From Streptomyces hiroshimensis (GTDB lineage: Bacteria; Actinomycetota; Actinomycetes; Streptomycetales; Streptomycetaceae): DNA of 64,000 nucleotides. Position 1 is the stretch's first letter. Each line of letters starts with the position of its first letter. A model generated the notes under the pieces. The model was not told where the DNA came from. It saw only the letters and a list, made by a program, of their open reading frames with translations, and did not search any database. The position numbers were made by a program, and so were the translations under genes. The stretch is from NCBI RefSeq assembly GCF_014650335.1, contig NZ_BMUT01000017.1:1-64000 (forward strand), written 5' to 3'. Positions 1 to 8,367 of the stretch are shown one piece after another.

Positions 1-249
1 CCGGCCAACGAAGCCGACATCCTCGTCCACGACGCGCACTCCGCGTCCCCGACGACGGCCTTCGCCCTCTCCCGCCTCGCCGACCCCGACACCCTCCACC
101 AAACCCCCATCGGCGTCTTCCGCAGCATCGAGCGACCCGTCTACGACACCCAGATGGCCGACCAACTCGAAACCGCGATCGAGCAGAAAGGCAAGGGCGA
201 CCTGTCCGCCCTCCTCACCGGCGGCGACACCTGGACCGTCGTCCCGTAA
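1..249 (+). CDS. korB: 2-oxoacid:ferredoxin oxidoreductase subunit beta, C-terminal fragment
   Basis: The first 82 codons are open from the window edge and end in TAA; the start lies upstream of the window. The residues around DILVHDAHSASPTTAFALS, the segment IGVFRSIERPVYD and the ending GGDTWTVVP match what I know of the C-terminus of the thiamine-diphosphate-binding beta subunit of actinobacterial 2-oxoglutarate/pyruvate:ferredoxin oxidoreductase. With the alpha subunit this cytoplasmic enzyme oxidatively decarboxylates 2-oxoacids to acyl-CoA and passes electrons to ferredoxin. It is a primary-metabolism gene and likely lies just outside the biosynthetic cluster. The catalytic part is not visible, so the call rests on the C-terminal similarity. 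Confidence 0.75.
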   Translation, partial: PANEADILVHDAHSASPTTAFALSRLADPDTLHQTPIGVFRSIERPVYDTQMADQLETAIEQKGKGDLSALLTGGDTWTVVP

Positions 250-384
250 CGCCACGCCGTCGTCCCGTACGCCAGCATCCCGTAAACGAGCTGGTCAGGG
301 GGCTCCAACCCTTCTCCCCCGTTTCTTCAGCGGCCTGGGCCATGATGCAAGCAGTCAGCCGTCCCCGCCGCAGAGGAATCCGCC

Positions 385-1383
385 ATGGGAACTGAGACCG
401 CCCCCACCGCTCCGGCCCCCGCCACCTCGCCCTTTCTGGGCCCGCACCACCTGGTGCACCGGCCGGACACGCCCGAGGCCTTCGCCTTGGACTCCGCGTC
501 GCCCGTACGGCAGGACTTCGTCTTCGCGGCCGAACTGCCGGAGGATCACCCGCTGTTCTCCGACCATTCGGCTCCCTTCCACGATCTCCTCTTCCCCGTC
601 GAGGCGCTGCGGCAGGCGGCGCTGTTCGCCGCCCGGCACTACTTCGGGGTGCCGGCGCACCGCCGGATCGCGGTCGCCTCCTGCGGGGTGGAGGTCGGTG
701 ACATCCGGCCGTGGCGGCGTACGGGCGGGGCCGCGGCGTTCTCGCTGGGGCTCGCGCTGACGCCGCACGACGTCGTGGGCGGGGTGCCCCGGCGCATGGT
801 GTGCCGGGGCACGATGGCGGTCGACGGCGTGCCCTGCGGTACCGCCGAGGCCACGCTGCTCTTCGTGATGCCGGGCGTCTACCGCAAGCACCGGGCGCAG
901 GGCCGGCGCGACAGCGACCGGGTTCCGGCGTCGCTGCCGGTGGCGTCCGGGGCGCCTGCGCCGGGGCAGGTGGGGCGGCGTTCGGCGCGCAATGTGGTGA
1001 TCGGGCGGCCGCTGGCCCGGCGGGAACAGGGGCTGGTGCTGCCCGTTGACGCGCTCGCGGCCCGCGCTGCCCTGCCGGGCGAGCCCGGTGAGGTACCGCC
1101 CGCGCTCTTCCTGGAGGCGTCCCGGCAGTCGGCGCTGCTCGCCGCGGCCGCGATCTACGGGTTCTCGCCGGATCATGCGCTGGTGACGCGCTGGGACGCG
1201 TCGTTCCGCGGGTTCGCGGAGCCGGATCTGCCGCTGGCGTGCACGGTGAGCCGGACGGCCCGGCGCGGGGTCCGGCCGGTCCGGGACGAGGCGGGCAGGC
1301 CGGTCGTGGACCTGCGGATCGGCTTCGTGCAGGGCGGCCGGAGTGTGGCGCGGGCCTCCGCGACGGTCCTCCAGGACTGCTGA
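385..1383 (+). CDS. AfsA-like gamma-butyrolactone (autoregulator) biosynthesis protein
   Basis: 332 residues, the usual size of AfsA proteins. Two AfsA hotdog repeats are visible, each beginning with a hydrophobic segment followed by an acidic-aromatic stretch: about residues 25-170 (starting HHLVHRPDTPEAF) and about 200-330 (starting RNVVIGRPLARREQG). AfsA enzymes transfer a beta-ketoacyl group from ACP to dihydroxyacetone phosphate, the first committed step to A-factor-type butyrolactone or butenolide signals that release secondary metabolism. It lies directly upstream of a SARP gene in the same direction, so it probably belongs to the control of the cluster. No ArpA-type receptor gene was recognised next to it. 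Which signal it makes cannot be told. Confidence 0.85.
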   Translation: MGTETAPTAPAPATSPFLGPHHLVHRPDTPEAFALDSASPVRQDFVFAAELPEDHPLFSDHSAPFHDLLFPVEALRQAALFAARHYFGVPAHRRIAVASCGVEVGDIRPWRRTGGAAAFSLGLALTPHDVVGGVPRRMVCRGTMAVDGVPCGTAEATLLFVMPGVYRKHRAQGRRDSDRVPASLPVASGAPAPGQVGRRSARNVVIGRPLARREQGLVLPVDALAARAALPGEPGEVPPALFLEASRQSALLAAAAIYGFSPDHALVTRWDASFRGFAEPDLPLACTVSRTARRGVRPVRDEAGRPVVDLRIGFVQGGRSVARASATVLQDC

Positions 1384-1564
1384 GGCCTGGCCGGTCGGTC
1401 GGAGCCGGAAGTGCCACGGGGGAGTGGTCGGCTGACGGCGACGCGGCGGGATCCGTCCCGCTGCGGAGCGCTGATGTCACTACGGGCAGGCGAGCCCGGC
1501 AAGGATCGATCGGTCAGACCGGGGTCTGCGGCGTGTGCCGCGGGCCTCTGGAGGGAGTACCACC

Positions 1565-4198
1565 GTGCGTTTCCGCGTTCTCGGGCCCGTCCGGATGAGC
1601 CCGCGCACTCCGTCGGCCACCAAGCCCCGTGCCGTGCTGGCCACCCTGCTCGTCCAGTTCAACTCGGTGGTGTCCACGCACACCCTGATCGACGAGCTGT
1701 GGAGCAGTGATCCGCCGCGTACCGCCGCCACGACGCTGCAGGTGTACGTGTCGCAGCTGCGCAAGGCGCTGCTCGCGCACTCCGCGGAGCAGCCGCTGGT
1801 GACCAGTCCCCCGGGGTATCTCATCCGGGTGGCTCCGCACGAGCTGGATCTGGTCGCCTTCGAGGAGCTGCGGGCGCAGGGCCGTGAGGCGTTCGCCCGG
1901 GACCGGTACGAGGAGGCCTCTCCCCTGCTGGCCTCGGCGCTGGAGCTGTGGACCGGACCGGCGCTGTCGGGGGTTCCGCACGGGCCGGTGCTGGAGTCGA
2001 GTGCGATACGGCTCGACGAGCTGCGGACCGAGGTGCTGGAGCAGCGGATCGCCGCCGATCTGAAGCTCGGCAGGCATCAGGAGCTCATCGGCGAACTCCT
2101 GGCGCTGGCGCACGAGCATCCGCTGCGCGAGACGCTGCACTGCCAGTTGATGGTGGCGCTGTACCGGTCGGGGCGGCAGTCGGATGCCCTGCAGGCGTTC
2201 CAGCGGGCCCGGCGTGCGCTGGTCGAGGAGCTGGGGGTCGAGCCGGGGGCGGAGCTCACGCGGCTGCAGCAGCGGGTCCTGGCCTCGGATCCGTCGCTCG
2301 TGTGGCGCGGCGGGGCTTCCGCGCGGCGGGCCGCCGCCGCGTCGTCGCGTCCCGCGGGGCCGGTGGTGTGGCTGCCGCCCCAGGTCGCGGACTTCACCGG
2401 GCGGGAGGAGGAACTGGAGTCCGGGGAGCGGCTGCTGCTCGGGCGGGCCGGGGTCGCGTCGCGGGTGCTGGCCGTGTCGGGCCGGCCCGGTACGGGGAAG
2501 ACGGCGCTGGCGGTCCGGCTGGCGCACCGGACCGCCGAGTTCTTCCCGGAGGGGCGCGTCCTGCTGGCGCTGCGCGACGCGGGCGGGCCCGCGGTCGCCC
2601 CGGCGGCGGCCATGGCGACGCTGCTGCGGCGTCTGGGCCCGCCGGAGGAGGCCGGGGGCGGGGGTGCGGTCGCCGTCCCGGCGTCCGAGGGGGAGCTGAG
2701 CGATCTGCTGCAGTTGCGTACGCGGGGGCGGAAGCTGCTGGTCGTGCTGGACGACGCGGTCTCCGAGGCGCAGGTCAGACCGCTGCTGGGCGCGCTCCCG
2801 GACAGCACCGTGCTCGTCACCAGCCGGCAGGCGCTCGGCGCGCTGGAGGGTGTCCGGCATCTGGTGCTGGCCGAGCTCGGGCAGGAGGAGGCCGAAGCGC
2901 TCCTCGTCGCGGCGGGCGGTCCGCGGATGGCCGGGGCTCCGGCCGCGGTGCGGGAGATCGCTGCGCTGTGCGGGCGGCTGCCGCTGGCGCTGCGGGTGGC
3001 AGCTGCTTCCGTCGCGGCCCGCCCGCACTGGACCGCGGAGGCGTTCGCGCAGCGGCTGCGGGACGAGCGTACCCGGCTGGCCACGCTGTCCTTGGGCGAT
3101 CTGAACGTACGCGGGAGCTTGCTGACGGCTTATCAGGAAGTGGGGCCCGGGCTGCAGCGCGCCTTCCGGCTGCTGTCGCTGGCGCCGCTGCCCGACTTCC
3201 CGCTGTGGGCTGCGGCGGCGCTCCTGGCAGTGGACGAGCCGGCGGCCGAGCGGGACGCGGAGGCGCTGGTGCGGGCCCATCTGCTGGAGGCCCGGCGGTA
3301 TCCGGACCGGCCGGCGGCCGTACGGTACGGGCATCACTCGCTGCTGCGGACCCTCGCACGCGAACTGCTGGACCAGGACGCGCCGGAGGCCGTGCCCGGG
3401 GCGACGTGGCGGCTGGGGCAGGAGCTGCTGGCCCGGGCCCGGCACGCCGATGCGCTGCTCACGCCGGGGCGGGACCTGCTGGCGCGGGGCACGGAGGCGC
3501 CGGCGGGTGCGGGCGGTGCCGTGGCGCCGCTGGCCTGGTTCCAGGACGAGGCGGGTGCCGTGGCCGAGACGGTGCGGCGGGCGCATGCGCTCGGGCTGTG
3601 GGAGCCGGCCTACGCGCTCGCCTCCGCGGTGGGCGGCTACTTCGAGACGTGCGCCCTCTGGGACGACTGGCAGTCCAGCCACGACCTCGCCGTCGACGCC
3701 GCCCGCCGGGCCGCCGCCCCGCACGCCGAAGCGGTACTGGTCCGCTCGCTCGGCGACCTCGCCTGGCAGCGGCGGCAGCCGGGCCGGGCCGTGGACTGCT
3801 ACCGGCTCGCCCGGATGCTCTTCGAACAGTGCGGTGACCGTACGGGCGCCGCGCGCTGCCTTTCCGGCGAGGCCGACGCGATGCTGGGGCAGGGCCTGGC
3901 GGCGCCGGCCGAGCGGGCGTACGCGCAGGCGCTGACCACGGCGATCGAGGAGGGCGACGCGCGGGGCGAGACGGAGGCCCTGCGGGGGCTGGCGCTGGTG
4001 TCCCTCCACCGCGGCGAACGTGCGCAGGCCGCCGAGGTCCTGGCCCAGAGCGCGGCGGCGGCCCGGCGCCTGGGCGACCGCCGGCTGCGAAGCCATGTCC
4101 TGCGCCTCGCGTCCCGCGCCGCCGCGCCGGACGACCAGTCGGCGACGGTGGAGTCCCGCCCGGGAGTCTGGCTCCTCAACGCCCCGCCGCCCGGCTAG
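1565..4198 (+). CDS. AfsR/SARP-family transcriptional activator with NB-ARC ATPase domain
   Basis: I chose the GTG at 1565 because GGAGGGAG ends 8 nt before it and the protein then begins VRFRVLGPV, the typical SARP start; a start 10 codons earlier has no such site. The 877-residue protein has an OmpR-type winged-helix DNA-binding domain (about 1-95), a bacterial transcriptional activation domain with TPR-like helices (about 100-245), an NB-ARC/STAND ATPase with Walker A GRPGTGKTAL near residue 305, and a C-terminal helical repeat region. SARPs bind direct repeats next to the -35 box and activate biosynthetic operons. It ends 23 nt inside the 3' end of the convergent hydrolase gene. Together with the shorter SARP at 48744-49577 it is a candidate reader of the repeated promoter motif in this cluster. 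Confidence 0.92.
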   Translation: MRFRVLGPVRMSPRTPSATKPRAVLATLLVQFNSVVSTHTLIDELWSSDPPRTAATTLQVYVSQLRKALLAHSAEQPLVTSPPGYLIRVAPHELDLVAFEELRAQGREAFARDRYEEASPLLASALELWTGPALSGVPHGPVLESSAIRLDELRTEVLEQRIAADLKLGRHQELIGELLALAHEHPLRETLHCQLMVALYRSGRQSDALQAFQRARRALVEELGVEPGAELTRLQQRVLASDPSLVWRGGASARRAAAASSRPAGPVVWLPPQVADFTGREEELESGERLLLGRAGVASRVLAVSGRPGTGKTALAVRLAHRTAEFFPEGRVLLALRDAGGPAVAPAAAMATLLRRLGPPEEAGGGGAVAVPASEGELSDLLQLRTRGRKLLVVLDDAVSEAQVRPLLGALPDSTVLVTSRQALGALEGVRHLVLAELGQEEAEALLVAAGGPRMAGAPAAVREIAALCGRLPLALRVAAASVAARPHWTAEAFAQRLRDERTRLATLSLGDLNVRGSLLTAYQEVGPGLQRAFRLLSLAPLPDFPLWAAAALLAVDEPAAERDAEALVRAHLLEARRYPDRPAAVRYGHHSLLRTLARELLDQDAPEAVPGATWRLGQELLARARHADALLTPGRDLLARGTEAPAGAGGAVAPLAWFQDEAGAVAETVRRAHALGLWEPAYALASAVGGYFETCALWDDWQSSHDLAVDAARRAAAPHAEAVLVRSLGDLAWQRRQPGRAVDCYRLARMLFEQCGDRTGAARCLSGEADAMLGQGLAAPAERAYAQALTTAIEEGDARGETEALRGLALVSLHRGERAQAAEVLAQSAAAARRLGDRRLRSHVLRLASRAAAPDDQSATVESRPGVWLLNAPPPG

Positions 4199-5150
4199 CC
4201 GCGGCGCCGCGGTCCGCGCGGCGGGTGCGGAGCATGCGGCGCCATTGTTCGGGGCTGTAGTGGGCCGGGGACGTGGTGGTGATGAAGTCGTGGAGGACGG
4301 ACAGGAAGCGCTGGGGGTCGGTGCGGAACGGGAAGTGGCCCGCGTCCTCGAAGATCTCCAGGCGGCTGCCGGGCATGGAGACGTGCCCGAACCCGGCGTG
4401 CATCGCGGGCACCACCTGGTCCCGCGCGCCCCAGACCAGCATCGTGGGCATGCCCTGGGCGAGGTAGCAGCGGTCGAGCATCGTGCCGACCTGGCCGCGC
4501 CAGTCGACGACGGCCCGCAGCGTGCGGACGAAGGCGCTGCGGGCGGTCACGTCCGGCAGGGCGTCGACGACGCGCAGCAGGTCGGGGGCGTCCACGCCGA
4601 GGTCCGTGCCGAGCCTCTGCAGCAGCCGGACGGCCGTGGCGAACTGCCAGCGCAGGGGCGGCAGGTTGAGGGCCTGGATGAGCAGCTGTGCGCCGGGCAG
4701 GGACGCGGCGCGCAGGAGGGGCGTGACCTCGCGCCCGATGCCGCCCGTGCCGACGAGGACGAGGCGTTCGCAGCGCTCGGGGAACTGGTAGGCGAACTGC
4801 ATGGCGACGGCGCCGCCCAGCGAGTGCCCGACGAGGGTGGCGCGTTCGATGCCGAGTACGCCCAGGAGGTCGCGCATGCCGTTGGCGTAGGCGGCGAGGG
4901 AGTAGTCGGCTCGCGGTTTGGCGGATTCGCCGTGCCCGAGGAGGTCGGGGGCGACGACCCGGTAGTGGCGGGCGAGGTCGGGCAGGACGTCGCGCCAGGT
5001 GTCCGAGGAGTCCCCGATGCCGTGGATCAGCAGGACGGCGTCGCCCTTGCCGGCCATGCGGAAGGCCCGCCGGTGGCCGTGGACGGTGCGGTGCCGCAGC
5101 CGGATGCCGGGCGCCGGGCCCTTGACGGGGGCGTCATCGGTCGTGGTCAC
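4176..5150 (-). CDS. alpha/beta hydrolase (cluster tailoring)
   Basis: 324 residues with a classic alpha/beta-hydrolase fold: oxyanion segment LIHGIGDSSDTW (about 41-52), APDLLGHGES, nucleophile elbow GHSLGG with Ser110, and a C-terminal histidine in EDAGHFPF. It is the last gene of the minus-strand tetronate-type operon; its ATG overlaps the preceding 56-aa gene by 17 nt, and its 3' end overlaps the convergent SARP gene. A free hydrolase in such a cluster could hydrolyse or offload acyl intermediates, or serve as the Agg5-like enzyme that eliminates acetate from an acetylated tetronate. The longer hydrolase two genes upstream competes for that role. Fold confidence is high; substrate is unknown. 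Confidence 0.85.
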   Translation of the reverse strand: MTTTDDAPVKGPAPGIRLRHRTVHGHRRAFRMAGKGDAVLLIHGIGDSSDTWRDVLPDLARHYRVVAPDLLGHGESAKPRADYSLAAYANGMRDLLGVLGIERATLVGHSLGGAVAMQFAYQFPERCERLVLVGTGGIGREVTPLLRAASLPGAQLLIQALNLPPLRWQFATAVRLLQRLGTDLGVDAPDLLRVVDALPDVTARSAFVRTLRAVVDWRGQVGTMLDRCYLAQGMPTMLVWGARDQVVPAMHAGFGHVSMPGSRLEIFEDAGHFPFRTDPQRFLSVLHDFITTTSPAHYSPEQWRRMLRTRRADRGAAASRAAGR

Positions 5151-5304
5151 AGTGCTCGTACCTCCGTATGGGCGGGCCGGCGGCGGCCGGTTCGTCTTCC
5201 GCGGGTTCCGCCGCCAGGTCGTTCTCGCTGATGCCGAGTGAGGCGAGGGTCTTCCAGGGCCGTACGGTGGCGGCTCCGCGCCGGACGGCGAGGGTGTGGC
5301 TCAC
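5134..5304 (-). CDS. 56-aa uncharacterised protein, translationally coupled
   Basis: A GTG at 5304 overlaps the TGA of the upstream hydrolase (GTGA, 4 nt), with GGGGAGGG just upstream; the TGA of this frame lies 17 nt inside the next hydrolase gene. It is therefore wedged with double overlap between two hydrolase genes. The product starts VSHTLAVRRG, has a short possible helix around WKTLASLGISENDL, an acidic Ala/Pro/Glu stretch (about 31-43) and ends YEHCDHDR. No signal peptide, membrane segment or known domain was recognised, and it does not look like a complete carrier protein. Coupling and the ribosome-binding site argue for translation; function is unknown. Confidence 0.55.
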   Translation of the reverse strand: MSHTLAVRRGAATVRPWKTLASLGISENDLAAEPAEDEPAAAGPPIRRYEHCDHDR

Positions 5305-6350
5305 CGGGCCCTCCCCGCCGCGCCGCGCAGGTGGCGCAGGCCCAGGAGCCGGCCGAACAGCCAGCGCCGCACGGCGCCGAGGTGCGCGGGCGAGCCGTGC
5401 ACGTCGTCGAAGGTCTTGAACCGGACGTCGTGGCCGTACCGCCGCAGCAGGGCCTGCTCGCGCGGCGGGATGATCTCGTCGCGGCTGCTGGCGACGTAGC
5501 GGACGGGGACGGCGGCGGCGCCGATCTGCCCGGGGGTGAGGGCGAACTGCGGGAGCAGCCGGCGCAGTGCGGCGCGGTCCGCGGAGCGGGTCAGCCGGAC
5601 CAGGGTGGCGGTGGTGATCCCCGGCACGCGCGGCCACCAGAGCTCGTCGGTGAAGAAGTCGGCGACGGGCGCGCCGACGGTGAGGATGCACCGGATGCGC
5701 GGGTCGTCGGCCGCGGCGCGCAGGGCGAGGTGCCCGCTGAAGCTGAGGGCCAGCAAGGAGGCGTCGGTGACGTCGGCGCGCCCGGCGAGCCGGTCGAAGA
5801 GGTGCGGCAGCATCCGCCAGGAGCCGGGGCGGTACGGGAGGGTGTTCTCGCCGACGCCCGGGAGTTCGGTGACGACGGCCGCGAAGCCGAGCCGCGCGAG
5901 CTTGGGCAGGAGGGGCGCCCACTGTTCCTTGACGCTGACGATGCCGCCCATGACGACGACGAGGGGGCGGGGCCGCTCCGCGTCCAGGCCGGCGGCCCAG
6001 CAGCCGAACGAGGCCCCCTCGTAGGCGATGTCCAGGCGCTCGATGCCCGGCCGCCCCTCGCTCCAGGTACGGAAGGTGCCGGCGCACAGCCGCTGGGCGA
6101 GGGCCCGGCCGGGGTCGCCGTGGTGGGGGAACCGGGCGAGGGCGTAGTGCCGGCAGGCGTCCAGGGGCCGTCCGGCGGCCGCGGCCTCCCGGCCTTCGGC
6201 GGTCCAGACGGCGGCCCAGGACCGCGGGTCCCCGGGGGTGTCGTTGGCGATGCGGCGCAGGACGCCGTCGGTGCGGCGGGCGGAGAGGCCTTGGCCGCGG
6301 GCGTGCAGCCGGGCGAATTCCTTGAGTTCTTCGAGGTGGTCCATGCTCAC
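5301..6350 (-). CDS. alpha/beta hydrolase, FrsA-like with N-terminal helical region (Agg5/AbyA5-type candidate)
   Basis: 349 residues. The first ~110 are helical and charged (starting SMDHLEELKEFARLHARGQG); the hydrolase fold follows, with VVVMGGIVSVKEQW, VTELPGVGENT, nucleophile elbow LSFSGH and a late histidine in DDVHGSPAH. This layout of a helical lid domain followed by a core resembles FrsA-like esterases. In agglomerin- and abyssomicin-type clusters a hydrolase of this kind (Agg5/AbyA5) eliminates acetate from the O-acetylated tetronate to give the exocyclic methylene; the nearby E2-like acyltransferase supports that reading, but it is inference. The start used is GTG 6350; an in-frame ATG two codons later (6344) is equally possible because the ribosome-binding site is weak. 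Confidence 0.8.
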   Translation of the reverse strand: MSMDHLEELKEFARLHARGQGLSARRTDGVLRRIANDTPGDPRSWAAVWTAEGREAAAAGRPLDACRHYALARFPHHGDPGRALAQRLCAGTFRTWSEGRPGIERLDIAYEGASFGCWAAGLDAERPRPLVVVMGGIVSVKEQWAPLLPKLARLGFAAVVTELPGVGENTLPYRPGSWRMLPHLFDRLAGRADVTDASLLALSFSGHLALRAAADDPRIRCILTVGAPVADFFTDELWWPRVPGITTATLVRLTRSADRAALRRLLPQFALTPGQIGAAAVPVRYVASSRDEIIPPREQALLRRYGHDVRFKTFDDVHGSPAHLGAVRRWLFGRLLGLRHLRGAAGRAR

Positions 6351-6462
6351 CGTCCCGTCGTCGGAGCCGCCTTGGGGCCTGGCTCCCAGTGAAGCCGCGG
6401 CCCCTTGCGCGTCCGTGTACGTACGGTTGAGCGCCGCTTGTACGGCGGGTGCGGCGGCCGGG

Positions 6463-7344
6463 TCACCACCACCCGTCGTCGGGGACCGTCTCCTTCTCCT
6501 CCTCGCCGAGCGCTTCCGTGAGGGCGTCGACGATGCCGCCGTCGAGCATGGTCCCGGCGGCGGTGTCGTCGGTGGCCCCGAAGCCGGCGTCGCCGACGGC
6601 GACGCTGACGGTGAAGCGGCCGCCGGCGACGAGGTAGGTGCGGAAGGCCCATTCGCTGCCCGTGCCGGGGCTGTCGTCGGGGCCGCGCACGGCCGTGGGC
6701 GGGTCGTCCGCGCCGAACCCGAAGTCGGTGAAGCGGAACTGCATGCCGAGCCCGATGGCCTTGCTGTAGGCCTCCTTGAGGGTCCACAGCCGCACGAGCG
6801 CGGGGTCCCGCTCGTGCCGGGGCAGGGCCTCGATCCGTTCGACCTCGTGCGGGGTGCACAGGTGGCGGCCGAGCCCGGGGCCGTAGAGGGCGCGGTCGCT
6901 GCGCTCGGCGTCCACGCCGATGACCCCGCCGGTGGCCAGGCCCACGAGGAGCAGGTCGTCGGTGTGGCTGAGGCTGATGTGGACGCCGTCGTAGCCGCGC
7001 AGATACGGCCGGCCGGTGCCGGTGTAGCCGAGTTCGACGGCCTGGGGCGGTACGCGCAGGGCGACGGCGGCCGCGAACTTCAGCAGCACCCGGGACGAGG
7101 CGAAGCGGGTGCGGACGTCGGGGTGGGTGAGGCCCAGGAAGCGCTCCCAGTCCCGGCCGAGGAGCGCGCGCAGCCGCGGGCCGCCCGCCCGTTCCGGACG
7201 CCAGTCGTCCAGGCGGGCGTACAGCACCGCGGTCGCGTGCCGGTCGAGGTCAGCGCGTACCCTGCTCCAGTCCCCGCGCGGTCCGGAGATCGCGATCGGC
7301 TCCCCGAAGGTGCGGCTCGGGGACGGTTTCCCGGGCGCCGTCAT
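6463..7344 (-). CDS. Sfp-type 4'-phosphopantetheinyl transferase
   Basis: From ATG 7344, which has GGAGGG 5 nt upstream, the product is 293 residues. Sfp-family hallmarks are visible: IGVDAE (Mg-binding acidic pair) and WTLKEAYSKAIG (the W-KEA-K motif), plus ISLSHTDD before them. The enzyme transfers the phosphopantetheine arm of CoA to a conserved serine of carrier proteins, so it should activate the several ACPs of the cluster. Its 5' end lies 95 nt inside the 3' end of the preceding E2-like gene in another frame; a longer in-frame start at 7383 exists but lacks a comparable ribosome-binding site. About 110 bp without a gene separate it from the downstream hydrolase gene. Confidence 0.93.
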   Translation of the reverse strand: MTAPGKPSPSRTFGEPIAISGPRGDWSRVRADLDRHATAVLYARLDDWRPERAGGPRLRALLGRDWERFLGLTHPDVRTRFASSRVLLKFAAAVALRVPPQAVELGYTGTGRPYLRGYDGVHISLSHTDDLLLVGLATGGVIGVDAERSDRALYGPGLGRHLCTPHEVERIEALPRHERDPALVRLWTLKEAYSKAIGLGMQFRFTDFGFGADDPPTAVRGPDDSPGTGSEWAFRTYLVAGGRFTVSVAVGDAGFGATDDTAAGTMLDGGIVDALTEALGEEEKETVPDDGWW

Positions 7345-8131
7345 CGAAGCCCTCCAAGGTGTGTCGGAGATCGCCGAGCACATCGGCGGCGGTCGCCCCG
7401 TCGATGACCCGGTGGTCGAAGGTGAGGCCGAGCCGCATCACGGGCGCCGGGACGATACGGCCCTCGCGCACCACGGCCCGGTCGGTGATCCGGCCGAGGC
7501 AGAGGGTGACGGCGGTGCCGCCGGCGGAGTGGAAGCCGTCGACGGAGCCGTGGCCGAGGGAGCTGACCGAGACGGTGCCGAGGACGGCGGCGCGGCGCCG
7601 GGGGGCGTGCAGGGCGGCGGCGAAGGCGGCCCTGCCGAGCGGCACCGGCAGCCGGCCGAGCCTGCGCACGCCCTTGAACTCGTCCAGTCCTGCGGCCTGT
7701 TCGCCCCGGTAGCGGTCGATGTGCTGCTGGATCTCGCCGAGGGTCGCGGTCTCCAGGCCGGGGACGAGGGCGGACAGGACGGTGCGCTCGCCGTCGACGC
7801 GCCGGTCGAGGGCGAGCTTGGCGGTGACGGTGCCGAAGCGGGCGATCCGGGGCGGGCGCAGCGGCGAGGGCCAGCCGGGGGCCAGCGCGGCGTTGGCCTC
7901 GGGGTGCCGGGCGAGGGCGCGGCCCGCCGCGTGCAGGACGTAGCCGACGACGGAGTAGCGGGTGCCGGCGGCGCGGGCGGCGGCGCGGTGTTCCTGGATG
8001 CGCGTCATGTCGACGTCGGTGTCGAGGTGGACGGGGCGCTGGGCGGCCGCCCACTCCAGGAAGTAGAGGGTGTGCCGGCGCCGGCGCACCGTGTGCACGG
8101 CGGCGCCGGGGGCGGCGGGAGGCCTGGTCAC
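7250..8131 (-). CDS. 2-oxoacid dehydrogenase E2-like acyltransferase (Agg4/AbyA4-type)
   Basis: 293 residues matching the catalytic domain of dihydrolipoamide acyltransferases without lipoyl or peripheral-subunit-binding domains. The E2/CAT active-site motif FDHRVIDG is present (His240, Asp244), as are VSSLGHG and the DTDVDMTRI start of the catalytic fold. Stand-alone E2 catalytic domains in tetronate clusters (Agg4, AbyA4) O-acetylate the hydroxymethyl tetronate so that acetate can then be eliminated. GTG at 8131 overlaps the carrier-protein stop (GTGA), so it is translationally coupled to the carrier protein and KASIII genes. The family is clear; the acetylation role is inferred from context. 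Confidence 0.88.
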   Translation of the reverse strand: MTRPPAAPGAAVHTVRRRRHTLYFLEWAAAQRPVHLDTDVDMTRIQEHRAAARAAGTRYSVVGYVLHAAGRALARHPEANAALAPGWPSPLRPPRIARFGTVTAKLALDRRVDGERTVLSALVPGLETATLGEIQQHIDRYRGEQAAGLDEFKGVRRLGRLPVPLGRAAFAAALHAPRRRAAVLGTVSVSSLGHGSVDGFHSAGGTAVTLCLGRITDRAVVREGRIVPAPVMRLGLTFDHRVIDGATAADVLGDLRHTLEGFDDGARETVPEPHLRGADRDLRTARGLEQGTR

Positions 8132-8367
8132 CCGCCCACCGCCAGGGTGTGGATCTCCTGGAGGCTGCGGGTCTGCAGGAGCTTGTCGACGGCGAGGCGC
8201 CGTCCTGTGGCGAGTTCGAGGGCGGTGACGAGCTTGAGCAGGTAGAGCGAGTCCCAGGCGGGCAGCTCGTCGAAGTCGCTCGCCAGGCGGTCGGCGGGGA
8301 CGTCCAGGCCGATCTCGTCGCGCAGGAGGCGCGTGTAGGCGTCGATGCTGAGGGTCTTGTCGGTCAT
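8128..8367 (-). CDS. acyl carrier protein (predicted glyceryl carrier, Agg3/AbyA3-type)
   Basis: 79 residues, the size of a single carrier domain, with the phosphopantetheine serine in PAWDSLYLLKLV. It starts MTDKTLSIDAYTRLLRDEIG after GGAGAAG and overlaps the upstream KASIII gene by ATGA. In tetronate pathways a dedicated small ACP receives the glyceryl group made by the FkbH protein from 1,3-bisphosphoglycerate, and a KASIII-like enzyme uses it. Its place between the KASIII and E2-like genes fits that role. The other free ACP of this operon (12450-12731) sits next to the dehydrogenases and more likely carries the fatty acyl chain. Confidence 0.88.
   Translation of the reverse strand: MTDKTLSIDAYTRLLRDEIGLDVPADRLASDFDELPAWDSLYLLKLVTALELATGRRLAVDKLLQTRSLQEIHTLAVGG

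Noticed and set aside
1514..4096. Long minus-strand reading frame opposite the SARP gene
   Set aside because: Arg/Pro/Gln-rich shadow of the G/C-biased third positions; no domain, and the plus strand codes a clear SARP-ATPase.
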